Source: Amorphoplanes digitatis
GTDB taxonomy: Bacteria > Actinomycetota > Actinomycetes > Mycobacteriales > Micromonosporaceae
Direction of reading: 5' to 3'
Length of the DNA: 64,000 nt
NCBI RefSeq assembly: GCF_014205335.1
Contig: NZ_JACHNH010000001.1
Coordinates: 7,682,501-7,746,500 of the forward strand
Part shown: positions 16,653 to 25,690 of the stretch, piece by piece
Layout of the letters: every line of letters begins with the position of its first letter
How positions within the stretch are numbered: position 1 is the stretch's first letter
Notes under the pieces: model-generated
The model's database searches: none
What the model saw: the letters and a program-made list of their open reading frames with translations, nothing else
What the model was told of the DNA's origin: nothing
Made by a program: the position numbers and the translations under genes

Positions 16653-16702
16653 ACAGCGCCGGGGCCGGCTGGCTGGGGGGCCTCGGCCGACCCCGGCGCT
16701 GT
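16653..16702 (-). terminator. Strong hairpin downstream of cupin gene
   Basis: A perfect 12-bp inverted repeat, ACAGCGCCGGGG (16653-16664) and CCCCGGCGCTGT (16691-16702), with further GGCC pairing inside the loop. It lies 36 bp after the cupin stop on the minus strand. There is no T-run, as is usual in high-GC actinobacteria. Confidence 0.7.
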
Positions 16703-16737
16703 GTTGTCCGCGCCGGGGTCCGTCGTCCGCGCCCGGG

Positions 16738-17127
16738 TCAGGACGCCGGCGGCTCGTCCTTGCCGGCCTCTTCGAGCCGGTCGGCCTCTTCCTTGGTCTT
16801 GTGCACCGCGCCGTCGGCGTGCTCGGGCGGGCCGTAGACCGTGTACAGCACGAGCGGGTTCGGGCCCTCGTTCGTGAAGTTGTGCTTGTGGCCGGCCGGG
16901 ACGACGACGAGGTCACCGGCGACGACCTTGCGGGTCGCGCCGCTGACGACGGCTTGGCCGACGCCGCTCACGAAGGTCAGAATCTGGTCCACCTCGTGGA
17001 CCTCCTCGCCGATCTCGCCGCCCGGCGGGATCGTCATGACCACGAGCTGGGTGTGCTTGCCCGTCCACAGCACGCGGCGGAAGTCCGGGCTCTTCTCGGC
17101 AACGGTGGCGATCGTGTAGTGCTCCAT
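16738..17127 (-). CDS. Cupin-domain protein
   Basis: A 129-residue single-domain cupin. Motif 1 is degenerate: PPGGEIGEEVHEVDQILTF has one His and acidic residues. Motif 2 is GDLVVVPAGHKHNFTNEG. Metal binding is likely through the remaining His/Glu set. A charged tail (HKTKEEADRLEEAGKDEP) ends the protein. ATG 17127 is used; a TTG two codons earlier is possible. It starts 18 bp after the GGDEF-EAL gene on the same strand, so it may be the second gene of that transcript, closed by the hairpin at 16653-16702. Confidence 0.82.
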   Translation of the reverse strand: MEHYTIATVAEKSPDFRRVLWTGKHTQLVVMTIPPGGEIGEEVHEVDQILTFVSGVGQAVVSGATRKVVAGDLVVVPAGHKHNFTNEGPNPLVLYTVYGPPEHADGAVHKTKEEADRLEEAGKDEPPAS

Positions 17128-17145
17128 GACCAACAGGTACCCAGA

Positions 17146-18912
17146 TCAGGGGCGCTTTGAACGCCGCAGTCTCGAGGCCGGTCGCAGCTCCTCGGCCGGT
17201 GCCGGCCGGCCGATCAGGTAGCCCTGCACGTAGTCGACGCCCAGCTCGCGCAGCATGCGCAGGGTCGGCTCGTCCTGGACGAACTCGGCCACCGTGTGGA
17301 TCCCGTACGCCTGGCAGACCTGCACCAGCGCCCGGACCAGCACCTGGTCCTCCTCGTTGTGGACGAGGTTGACCACGTACTCACCGTCGATCTTGACGAG
17401 GTCGATGGGGAAGAGCCGCAGGTAGCGGAAGGACCCGTAGCCCGAGCCGAAGTCGTCAAGGGCGAGCTGGCAGCCCAGGTCGCGGATCCGGTCCGCGAAG
17501 TGGCGCGCCTCGCTCAGGTTGCCGATCAGCGCCGTCTCGGTGATCTCAAACGTGAGCTGCTCGGGGTTCACCCCGTATCGCTCGATCAGGGTCTCCACCT
17601 CGGCGGTCAGCCGGGGGTCGCCCACCGAGCGGCCGGAGAGGTTGATCTGGAGGCTGAGGTCGCCGCGCGCGGCGGCGAGCTCCAGCGCCCGCTCGACGAC
17701 CCACAGGTCGATGTCGTAGATCGCGTCGAGGCGCTCCGCGGCGTCGAGCACCTGGGTCGGCGACTGCGGCGTGCCCGCCTCGTCCAGCACCCGCAGCAGC
17801 AGCTCGTGCCGGAGCACCCGATTGGTCTGCAACTCGAGGATCGGCTGGGCGAAGAGCGTGAACCGGTCGGTGCCGAGCGCGCCGGCCACCCGGTCGCGGT
17901 AGGAACCCTGCCGGTCGCGGGCCGCCACCGGGTCGGCGACCAGGGTCAGCGGCCGGTCGCCCTCGCGGGCCAGCCGCCACGCGTGGTCGGCGTCGATGAG
18001 CAGGTCGTGGCTGCCGGCCTCGCCGTCCGGGCGGAACCGGACCAGGCCGCCCCAGACGCGGGCACGCAGCCACGCGTCGGGCAGCACGAAGGACTGCGTG
18101 CGCAGCGCCTCCACGAAAAGGTCGGACTGGCGCCGAGCCATCACCCACGAGGCGCCGGCAAGCAGCACGGCGATCTCGTTGGGCCCGGCGCGGCCCAGCA
18201 GGTCGTCCGGGCGGGCGATGCTCTCCAGCAGGCGGGCGGCCCGCTGGAGCAGGTCGGCGTTGCCGTCCGCGCGCACACCGTCGGCGTGGTCCGGCTCGAT
18301 CCGGATGACCACCAGCGCTCCGCCGCCGCGCCGCTGCGCCCGGTCCAGCTCGTCGGCGAAGCGGCCACGGGTCAGCAGCCCGGTCGCCGGGTCGCGCTCG
18401 ACCACGGACGCCCGCACGGTCTCGCCCCGGCGGCTGAGCCGGGCCACCTCGCGCCGGGCGCGTTCGCGGACGGAGACGTCGCGCAGCTGGCCGCGGATGC
18501 CGTGCACGGTGCCGTCGGGCTCGGAGATCGGCTCGAGGCGGCAGTCCACGTCGAACCAGCCGCCGTCGGGGCGCAGCAGCCGGATCGTCGTGCGCACCGC
18601 CTCGCGGGCCGTCCAGGCCTGGGTGACCGCGCCGAGCGCCTTGGCGTGGTCGTCGGCGTGCACGTGCCGGGCGAGGATCTGCCGGCTCAGCCCGGCGCCC
18701 GTCGGTGGCCGGCCGAGCAGCGCCGTGAGCCCGTCGGACCAGACGATCTCATCGCCGTCCGCCCGGTAGGTGAACCACGCCTCGTCGTCCGCGGGCGGGC
18801 GCGGCTCGGGAAGCGGCAGCTGGGGGCCCTGGTTGGGACTCATCCGGGAACGGCGGGCGGGACGGTCGCGCAGCGCGCGAGGGCGTGGTGAGCCTTCTTC
18901 GGGTGCCGTCAT
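17146..18912 (-). CDS. PAS-GGDEF(degenerate)-EAL c-di-GMP protein
   Basis: A 588-residue cytoplasmic protein. Residues ~40-155 form a PAS domain with PAC-like GGWFDVDCRLEPI and HGIRGQLRDVSVRERARRE. Residues ~165-325 resemble GGDEF, but the signature is RAGPNEIAVLL instead of GG(D/E)EF, so cyclase activity is unlikely. Residues ~335-570 form an EAL domain: ELLLR at the EAL position, LQINLS, FEITETALIG, LALDDFGSGYGSFRY, VKIDGEYV, AEFVQDE and QGYLIGRP. Most metal and Lys residues are kept, so phosphodiesterase activity is plausible. GGGAGG lies upstream of ATG 18912. No membrane segment is seen. Confidence 0.88.
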   Translation of the reverse strand: MTAPEEGSPRPRALRDRPARRSRMSPNQGPQLPLPEPRPPADDEAWFTYRADGDEIVWSDGLTALLGRPPTGAGLSRQILARHVHADDHAKALGAVTQAWTAREAVRTTIRLLRPDGGWFDVDCRLEPISEPDGTVHGIRGQLRDVSVRERARREVARLSRRGETVRASVVERDPATGLLTRGRFADELDRAQRRGGGALVVIRIEPDHADGVRADGNADLLQRAARLLESIARPDDLLGRAGPNEIAVLLAGASWVMARRQSDLFVEALRTQSFVLPDAWLRARVWGGLVRFRPDGEAGSHDLLIDADHAWRLAREGDRPLTLVADPVAARDRQGSYRDRVAGALGTDRFTLFAQPILELQTNRVLRHELLLRVLDEAGTPQSPTQVLDAAERLDAIYDIDLWVVERALELAAARGDLSLQINLSGRSVGDPRLTAEVETLIERYGVNPEQLTFEITETALIGNLSEARHFADRIRDLGCQLALDDFGSGYGSFRYLRLFPIDLVKIDGEYVVNLVHNEEDQVLVRALVQVCQAYGIHTVAEFVQDEPTLRMLRELGVDYVQGYLIGRPAPAEELRPASRLRRSKRP

Positions 18913-19291
18913 GCGCCGTCGTTACCTCCCGCCCGAGTGAGTCGATGTCCCTGACCTATTACGACCCGTCACGGGTCGATGTAACAGTGCACGCCCGCGA
19001 CAATGTTTTCGCAGCTGGCCCAACAAAACACAGAACAGCGGTTTCTCCACCGTTCAGAGTGTGAATTTAGCCGATCGGATGAACGCCCCACCGCGCCACG
19101 ATCTCGGCCCGTGACCTGCGCGTCCATGACAGACAGTCACTGCCAGTGTTGACTGTGGAACCTACCGCGACGCTCGCGCCGCGAGCCGGGCCGATGTGTA
19201 CGCAACGCGGTAGTGGATATGCAGCCCGTAACGAGATCGGAGGGCCGTGGATATGGTGGCCCTTCGGGCAGATGAGCGAGGACGACGACGT
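18913..19291. other. Divergent intergenic region
   Basis: 379 bases between the EAL gene (minus) and the Mrr-like gene (plus), somewhat richer in A/T near 19010-19070. It contains a perfect palindrome, CGACCCG-TCA-CGGGTCG (18962-18978), and a TTGACT hexamer at 19147 without a convincing -10. No small gene is supported. Promoters for both flanking genes must lie here, but I cannot place them. Confidence 0.4.
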
Positions 19292-20875
19292 ATGGGCATC
19301 ATTCGGGACATGCAGCGGGCGCAGGCGACTCAGGACGCCGCGGAGCACCGGGCGCGCACCGCGGCGGAGCAGCAGCGTCAGCTGATCCGGCGCAACGCCG
19401 AGCTCGCGGTCGCGGCGGCGCAGCGGGCCGCCTCCGACGCGGCGCGCCAGCGCGAGCAGCGCCGGCTGTACGCGGAGGCGCGCGCCGCCGGCGCCGCGGC
19501 GGCGAACGCGGACGTGCGGGCGCGGCTGACCGACCTCGACCTGCTGCTGCTGTCCACGCTGGATGTCGACGACCACATCGACCTGGACCGGTTCAAGAAG
19601 CCGGTGCGGGTGCCGCCGTTCGATCCGGGCCGGCTGGGGCGGCCGCTGCCCGAGCCCAGGTGGGAGAGCTTCACGCCGCCGGAGCCGCGCGGCGTCGGCC
19701 GGATCCTGGGCGGCGAGCGGAGCCACCAGCAGCAGGTCGCCGCGGCGAAGCTGGCCTTCCAGGACGCCCGCGACCGCTGGGCCGCCGCGGAGCAGCGCCG
19801 GCAGCGGCAGCTGGCCGCGCGGGAGCGGCAGTACCAGGAGAACCGCCGGCGCTACGAGGCGAAGCTGATCTCGTACAACGCGGAGGTCGACCGCTTCGCG
19901 GCCGCGGTGGCGGCCGCCGATCCGGCCTCGGTCGTCGAGTACTTCGCCATGGTGCTGGGCAACTCGGTCTACCCGGACGACTTCCCGCAGCACTTCCGGC
20001 TCGCCTACCTGCCGAAGCAGCGGCACCTGCTTGTCGAGTACCACCTGCCGCCGGTCGAGGTGGTCCCGGTGGTGAAGGAGTACCGCCACGACCGGGTCCG
20101 CGACGATCTGACGGCGGTGCCGCGCGACGAGGGCGAGATCCGGCGGCGCTACACCGAGATCATCTCGATGGTGGCGCTGCGGACCGTGCACGAGATCGTC
20201 GAGGCGGACCGCGGCGGGCTGGTCGCGGAGGTGCTGTTCAACGGCATCGTGGACACCGTCGACCGGCGCACCGGCCAGTTCGTGCGCCCCTGCCTGGTGT
20301 CGGTGCGCACCGACCGGGACACGTTCGCCGCGATCAAGCTGCGCCGGGTCGACCCGGTCGCCTGCCTCGAGCACCTGCGGGCCGGGATCTCCCCCCGGCC
20401 GGATCAGCTGGAGGGCGTCACGCCCCTGACCGATCTCGACGCCGAACAGGACTTCACCGGCGAGTTCAACGTGCTCGCCGACATCGACGAGCGGCCGAAC
20501 CTGGCGACCATGCCGGCCCCGGAGTTCGAGCAGCTGCTCCGCGACCTGTTCGGCAACATGGGCCTGGAGATGGGCGAGGCCGAACCGGGCCCGCGCTGGC
20601 TGGCCACGGATCCGCGGCCGCTCTTCGGCGGCCAGGTGGTGATTCACGCCGTACGCGGTGCGCCGGCCGGCCCGGGTGACGTGACCGAGCTGGCCGAGCG
20701 GGTCGCCGACGCCGGGGCGACCAAGGGGATCCTGGTCGCCCTCGACGGGTACGAGGCGACCGCGCACGAGACGGTCGCCGGCCGGCCGGTGGAGCTGCTG
20801 GACGGGCCCGCGCTGCTCAACCTGCTCGCCGAGCACTCACGGGTGAAGGCGCGGATCGAGGCGGTCCCGGCTTAG
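19292..20875 (+). CDS. Mrr-like restriction endonuclease-fold protein with substituted catalytic residues
   Basis: A 527-residue protein. Residues 1-75 and ~130-215 are long Arg/Gln/Ala-rich helices, probably coiled coil. A middle domain follows (VEYHLPPVEVVPVVKEYR). The C-terminal ~115 residues match the Mrr catalytic fold: MPAPEFEQLLRDLFGNMGLE, then ATKGILVALDGY and VELLDGPALLNLLAEH. The active-site positions usually read GxD...QAK; here they are GPRWLATDPRP and VVIHAVRG, so the catalytic Asp and Lys are not evident. It may bind DNA without cutting it. GAGGA precedes ATG 19292. Its end overlaps the convergent cupin gene by 39 bp. Confidence 0.78.
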   Translation: MGIIRDMQRAQATQDAAEHRARTAAEQQRQLIRRNAELAVAAAQRAASDAARQREQRRLYAEARAAGAAAANADVRARLTDLDLLLLSTLDVDDHIDLDRFKKPVRVPPFDPGRLGRPLPEPRWESFTPPEPRGVGRILGGERSHQQQVAAAKLAFQDARDRWAAAEQRRQRQLAARERQYQENRRRYEAKLISYNAEVDRFAAAVAAADPASVVEYFAMVLGNSVYPDDFPQHFRLAYLPKQRHLLVEYHLPPVEVVPVVKEYRHDRVRDDLTAVPRDEGEIRRRYTEIISMVALRTVHEIVEADRGGLVAEVLFNGIVDTVDRRTGQFVRPCLVSVRTDRDTFAAIKLRRVDPVACLEHLRAGISPRPDQLEGVTPLTDLDAEQDFTGEFNVLADIDERPNLATMPAPEFEQLLRDLFGNMGLEMGEAEPGPRWLATDPRPLFGGQVVIHAVRGAPAGPGDVTELAERVADAGATKGILVALDGYEATAHETVAGRPVELLDGPALLNLLAEHSRVKARIEAVPA

Positions 20876-21247
20876 CTCGTGGCCGATGGTGGCGTCCACG
20901 TGGTCCGGGATCTCGTCGTGCCGGTCGCCGACGGTCGGCGTGCCGGTCGGCTCGAACATCAGGATCTGGGCGCCGCCCGGCGAGGACGGCTTGTGCTCGG
21001 TGCCGCGGGGCACCGTGAAGACGTCACCGGTGTGCAGCACGACCGTGCGGTCGCGCAGGGCGATGCGCAGCTCGCCGTCGAGGACCAGGAAGAACTCGTC
21101 GGTGTCGTCGTGGGTGTGCCAGAGGTGCTCGCCGGACACCTTGGCGACGCGGACGTCGTAGTCGTTGACGCGGGTGACGATGCGCGGGCTCCACAGGTCG
21201 TCGAACGAGGCGAGGGCCGCGGCGAGGGAGATCGGAACGTTGCTCAT
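20837..21247 (-). CDS. Cupin-domain protein
   Basis: A 136-residue one-domain cupin with a complete metal site: motif 1 GEHLWHTHDDTDEFFLVLDG (two His, one Glu) and motif 2 HTGDVFTVPRGTEHKPSS (third His). Similar short cupins act as isomerases, dioxygenases or mannose-6-phosphate isomerase-like proteins; the substrate is unknown. ATG 21247 is chosen, since an upstream extension lacks family sequence. It lies 84 bp downstream of the helicase-nuclease gene on the same strand. The last 39 bp overlap the convergent Mrr-like gene. Confidence 0.85.
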   Translation of the reverse strand: MSNVPISLAAALASFDDLWSPRIVTRVNDYDVRVAKVSGEHLWHTHDDTDEFFLVLDGELRIALRDRTVVLHTGDVFTVPRGTEHKPSSPGGAQILMFEPTGTPTVGDRHDEIPDHVDATIGHELSRDRLDPRLHP

Positions 21248-21331
21248 CCGGCCATCGTCCGGCCTGGCAGCCCGCGCGCGGGAGTGCCAGGAATCGCACA
21301 TGTCGCAAGAATCCTCGCACCGGAACGGCGA

Positions 21332-24300
21332 CTAGTCCGCGGCTGCCGCTTCGCTGGGAGTCGTCTCTGAGTCCGACGGAGTATCGCCGACGAGCGCCGG
21401 CGGCTCGTCGGCACGCCAGGGCGCCACGTCGAGCTCCTCGATGCGCTGCCAGAGCGGGCGCAGGGCCGCCTCCGGCTCGCGGGCGAAGATGCTGCCGCGG
21501 ATGCGGACGAAGACGCAGTTGCCCACCCGCTCCAGCACCGCCTGCCGGCGCATGTCGCCCTCCCACTGCTCCGGCCCGTGGTACGCGTCGCCGTCGCACT
21601 CGATCGCCAGGCGCCGCCCGTCCGGCGCGTTCAGCACGAAGTCGATCCGGTAGCCGCCGATCCGGAACTGCGGCGTCGGCCGGTAGCCGCGTTTCACCAG
21701 GCGGCGCAGCACCTCGCGCTCGAAGTCGGACTCGCAGAGCAGCTCCAGGTCCGGCGCCGTGGTCTGCACCGGCAGGTTCACGGCGTAGTTCAGCAGCAGC
21801 GCCCGCGCGTCGTCGGCGAGCAGCGACGACGCCCGGACCGAGTGGAAGATCCAGAGTTGGTCGCGGGCCCGCGACGCGGCGACGTTGACCCGGCGGTGAT
21901 ATTCGCGCTTGGTGAACGCGGCCGGCCGCCCGTCGTTGTCGGAGACCACCATCGACACCAGCACCACGTCGCGCTCGTCGCCCTGGAACGTGTACGCGTC
22001 GCCGACCCGCAGCCGGCGCGCCTCCATCTCGTCCTCGCCGATCGCCTCCCGCAGCGCGCCCAGCAGGTAGTTCGCCTGGCCGCTGGTGCTGAGCAGGCTG
22101 ATCACGCCGATGCTCCGGCCACGGTAGTCCGGGTCGGCGACCAGCGCGGCCACCTGCTCGACCAGCGCGTCCGCCTCCGCGACGTTCACGTCCCCGTACG
22201 GTGCCAGCGGCTGGCGCACGCCGTCCGGGATGAAGACCGCGCGCACCGGGGCCGACAGCGGCCGGTCCGCGCGCAGCGGCTGGATCTTTCCGTCGTAGTA
22301 GTGGCGGGAGGAGAACTCGATGATCTGCGGCACGCAGCGGAAGTGCTCGGTGAGCAGGATCCGCTCGGGCGAGCGGCGCACCGCGTGGTCGTACAGCGAG
22401 GACTCGGGGTCGAAGTGCTCGGCGGACGGCACGTCGCCGAGGTGGCTGTGTATCAGCGCGGAAACCGAGCCGACGAAGCCGAGCTGCGGCCCGATCTGCT
22501 GGTCGTCGCCGACCACCACGGCCCGCTCGGCCAGCGACAGCACCGGCAGCGCGAACAGGTCGGCCTGCGACGCCTCGTCCACGATCACCACGTCGAAGTG
22601 CGCGCCGCCGGCGAACTGCTCGATGGCCCGGTCCACCGACATGACCCAGACCGGCACGGCCTCGACCGCGGACGCCATCGCCCGCTGCGCGTGCGCCTGC
22701 CAGGCCGCCGCGGTGCGGCCGGTGCCCTTGCCGATCTTGCGAAGCGCCGTGGTCCAGTCGGCCAGCGCGGCACGCCGCCGGTCGTCGAGCGCCCGGGCGA
22801 CCTCCAGCCAGGCGGACGCGACGACCAGGTCCCCGGTGAGCCGCCGGATCTTGTCGCGGCCCAGCTCGACCCGGCGGTTCAGCACTGCCGGGTCGACGCT
22901 GCCGACCACAAGGTCGAACCACGTCTGCGCCTGCCGCCACTGCCAGGCCCGCATGCAGGCGGCGCCGGAGACGGCCGGCACCAGCCCGGCGTCGACCTGG
23001 CCGGCCCATTCCGGCGCCACCCGCGCCAGCCGGTCCAGCAGCTCGGCGTAGCGCGCCGCGTCGGGCCCGAGCGCGACCAGCCGGCGTGCCTCGGCGACCA
23101 GGGCGTCCCACTGCACCAGCTCGGGGTCGAACCAGGCCGCGGCGAGCTCCGGCCACGGCACCAGGCCGTCGGCGACCGCGCGGTCACGCGCGTCCAGCTC
23201 GTCGAGCTCGAAGACCACCGGGCTGTCGTCCAGCAGGGCCGAGACCTCGGCCAGCCGGGCCGCGTCCAGCTCCAGCTCCTGCTGGGGTACGAGCACCCGC
23301 AGGCGCGCGGAGAGTTCGGGCCACTGGCGCGCGTCCCAGCCCAGGGAGCGTTCGGCCTCGGCGAGCAGCGTTCCCGCCCACACCTCCGGGTCGCCCTGGC
23401 GCTCGGGGATGTCGAGCCGCCGGACCCACTCGGCCCAGTGCTCGCCCAGCCGGCGCTGCGCCTGCGCCCGGCGTATCCAGGCCGCGGCCAGCTCGGCGTC
23501 CTCGACCGTGCGCAGCGGCTCGCCGTCGACGCGGACCTCGTCGGCGATGCGCCACAGCCCGGGTGCGAGCAGCCGGTTGACGCCCCGGCCCGCGGCGAAC
23601 CGCTCCCGCAGCTCGCCGACGCCGGCGAGGAGCCGCTTCGGCTCGGCCACCAGCGCGGTCGCGGCGGTGACACGATGCCCGCCGAGGACGCGGGCGAGTT
23701 CGGCGAGCGCGCGCTGGAGCTCACCGGTCGCCCGGACGTGGTCGGTCCACATCGTGGCCCAGTGCGGGTCGGACAGCAGCCGCCCGAGCCGGTCGGTCCA
23801 CGTGCCCTCGCGCCGGTGCAGCCACGCCACCGCGTCCCGCAGCCCTTCCAGCAGCTCGGATACGAGGCTGGGCCCCTGTGCGCGTACGGAATCGGTGTCG
23901 ACGCCGGCCATCTCCAGGCGCGACGCGCGGTCGGCGGCCGCGTCCCGGTCGGCTCGCGATCGTCGTGCGGTCTCCGCGGGGGGCAGGTCCGCGACGTCCG
24001 GCAGCGGGCGCAGCGCGGCCGCCCGGTCCGCGGGCGCGAGGCGCGCGGCGAGGTCGAGCAGCGCCGCGAACTCGTCCGCGGACAGCGGCGGCGGTTCGGA
24101 CGGGGTCACCGGGTCGGTGATGCCGCCGTCGGCGGCGGCCCGCTCCCGCAGCCAGGCCCCGACGTCGGCGGGCGAGAGCTGGACATCGTCGATCCGGTAC
24201 GTCGCGGCCTCGTTCTCGGCGATCGCCCGCAGGCCGCCCAGGGCGGTCGCCAGGTCCCGCTCGGCCTCCTCGAGGCGGCGGGTGAGCCGCTCGACGCGGG

Positions 24301-25627
24301 CCGCCTCGGCGGTCTTGTCCAGGGTGGCGGCCCGGTCGGAGAGCTCACGCGCGGCGAGCTGTAGCTGGACCAGCTGGTCGGTGGTGCGGCCGAGGACGGC
24401 CAGGCAGAGCGCCCGCACCTCCTCGGGGAGGCCGTCGCGCAGCACCCGCAGCGGATCCTCCTTCTGCGCGACGACGAGCACCCGCTTGCCGTTGGCCATC
24501 AGGTGGCAGATCAGGTTGCGGATGGTGTGCGTCTTGCCGGTGCCGGGCGGGCCCTGCACGGCGACGTTGCGGTGCAGGGCGAGGCGGCGCGCGATCGACT
24601 CCTGCGCCGCGTTGGTCGGCAGCGGCATGAGCAGCCGCTCGCCGACCCGGTGCCAGTCCTCGGGCCGGTCGTCGGGCATCCGGAGCCGGCTCGGCTCGTG
24701 CGCGACGATCGCGGCAAGCGCGCCGACGCTGCCCGTCTCGCCGGCCAGCAGGCGGTCGCGCAGGTTCTCGAGGAAGCCGCGCAGCAGTCGCTGCCGGGGC
24801 CGGGCGAAGAGGATTCCGGTGTCGACCAGGTGCGGCCCGGTCGCGCTCTGCCCCGGCGCCACCAGCCGGCGTTCGTAGCCGAGCCGGCCGAGCGCGCGCT
24901 CGAAGAACTCGCGGCGCTCCAGGTCGTTCCACAGGTCGACCTCGAGGGTGCCGGCCGGCCCGGCCAGGGCGAGAAGCTGGCCGAGGTAGCGCTCGTCGAG
25001 CCCGGCGAGCGCGTCGGTCTGCAACCGGGACGGGCCCTGCGGCGAGACGGTGATCAGGGAGCGGTCCGGCTCGTACTCGATGATCACCGGGGTCGCGACA
25101 AGCGGATAACGCACCCGCTGGTCGCCGACGGCGGTCTCCAGGATGCCGTGCCCCCAGACCAGCTCGGTGGTCGCGGCGGTCATGTCGATCTGGTGCATGA
25201 GGTCGAAGAGCTGCCGGTGCAGCGTGCGGGCCTTCTCGGCCTCGCGGCTGAGCAGCGCCCACGGCCGCCAGACCTGGTCGCGCCAGGCCTCGAAGCCCGC
25301 GTCGGCCGGGCCGTCCGCGGCGTCGTCGGCGTCGTCGGCCTTGGGCTCGTCGGTCGCGCTGATCTCGTTGAGCCGGCGCCGGAGTTCGGCGGGCACCGCG
25401 ACCGGGCCGGGCAGGTCCGGCAGCCCCACGCGCAGCCAGCTGGTGCCGTCGGGCGCGGGCCCGAGCTCGACGGCCGGGTGCACGGGCAGGGAGTCGAGGC
25501 GGTGCGCGTCGGCGGGCACGGTCCGCGCGGGACGTTCCATGTGTGCGCGGACGGCGAGCAGGTAATCCGCGACGGAGACGGCCCGATCCCGGATGACCGT
25601 GTACGACTCCGGCTGCGGCGGGGACAT
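21332..25627 (-). CDS. SF1 helicase with C-terminal Vsr/DUF559-type nuclease
   Basis: A 1431-residue protein. Residues ~1-340 are a poorly conserved N-terminal region with DUF4011-like features. Walker A VQGPPGTGKTHTIRNL lies near residue 360 and Walker B FDVVIVDEASQAD near 1012, with UPF1-like motifs VVVGDDQQIGP, LTEHFRC, DAYTFQGDERDVVLVSMV and RRVNVAASRARDQLW. The insert between A and B (~430-1000) is long and helical. Residues 1299-1385 form a PD-(D/E)xK-like nuclease: YRIDFVL, then LAIECDGDAYHG and a downstream Arg-rich helix. This single-protein helicase-nuclease layout is known from candidate anti-phage genes. It lies between an SDR gene and a cupin gene on the same strand. Confidence 0.88.
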   Translation of the reverse strand: MSPPQPESYTVIRDRAVSVADYLLAVRAHMERPARTVPADAHRLDSLPVHPAVELGPAPDGTSWLRVGLPDLPGPVAVPAELRRRLNEISATDEPKADDADDAADGPADAGFEAWRDQVWRPWALLSREAEKARTLHRQLFDLMHQIDMTAATTELVWGHGILETAVGDQRVRYPLVATPVIIEYEPDRSLITVSPQGPSRLQTDALAGLDERYLGQLLALAGPAGTLEVDLWNDLERREFFERALGRLGYERRLVAPGQSATGPHLVDTGILFARPRQRLLRGFLENLRDRLLAGETGSVGALAAIVAHEPSRLRMPDDRPEDWHRVGERLLMPLPTNAAQESIARRLALHRNVAVQGPPGTGKTHTIRNLICHLMANGKRVLVVAQKEDPLRVLRDGLPEEVRALCLAVLGRTTDQLVQLQLAARELSDRAATLDKTAEAARVERLTRRLEEAERDLATALGGLRAIAENEAATYRIDDVQLSPADVGAWLRERAAADGGITDPVTPSEPPPLSADEFAALLDLAARLAPADRAAALRPLPDVADLPPAETARRSRADRDAAADRASRLEMAGVDTDSVRAQGPSLVSELLEGLRDAVAWLHRREGTWTDRLGRLLSDPHWATMWTDHVRATGELQRALAELARVLGGHRVTAATALVAEPKRLLAGVGELRERFAAGRGVNRLLAPGLWRIADEVRVDGEPLRTVEDAELAAAWIRRAQAQRRLGEHWAEWVRRLDIPERQGDPEVWAGTLLAEAERSLGWDARQWPELSARLRVLVPQQELELDAARLAEVSALLDDSPVVFELDELDARDRAVADGLVPWPELAAAWFDPELVQWDALVAEARRLVALGPDAARYAELLDRLARVAPEWAGQVDAGLVPAVSGAACMRAWQWRQAQTWFDLVVGSVDPAVLNRRVELGRDKIRRLTGDLVVASAWLEVARALDDRRRAALADWTTALRKIGKGTGRTAAAWQAHAQRAMASAVEAVPVWVMSVDRAIEQFAGGAHFDVVIVDEASQADLFALPVLSLAERAVVVGDDQQIGPQLGFVGSVSALIHSHLGDVPSAEHFDPESSLYDHAVRRSPERILLTEHFRCVPQIIEFSSRHYYDGKIQPLRADRPLSAPVRAVFIPDGVRQPLAPYGDVNVAEADALVEQVAALVADPDYRGRSIGVISLLSTSGQANYLLGALREAIGEDEMEARRLRVGDAYTFQGDERDVVLVSMVVSDNDGRPAAFTKREYHRRVNVAASRARDQLWIFHSVRASSLLADDARALLLNYAVNLPVQTTAPDLELLCESDFEREVLRRLVKRGYRPTPQFRIGGYRIDFVLNAPDGRRLAIECDGDAYHGPEQWEGDMRRQAVLERVGNCVFVRIRGSIFAREPEAALRPLWQRIEELDVAPWRADEPPALVGDTPSDSETTPSEAAAAD

Positions 25628-25690
25628 TCTTCGCAGGTTATCCGACGTTCGCAGCCGGGCGCTCGATACGGCGCCGCGCCACCGGCTCGG

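Noticed and set aside
21578..24364. 928-codon open frame on the plus strand opposite the helicase gene
   Set aside because: It is antisense to clear helicase motifs, low in complexity and Arg/Gly-rich. Long open antisense frames are expected at this GC content.
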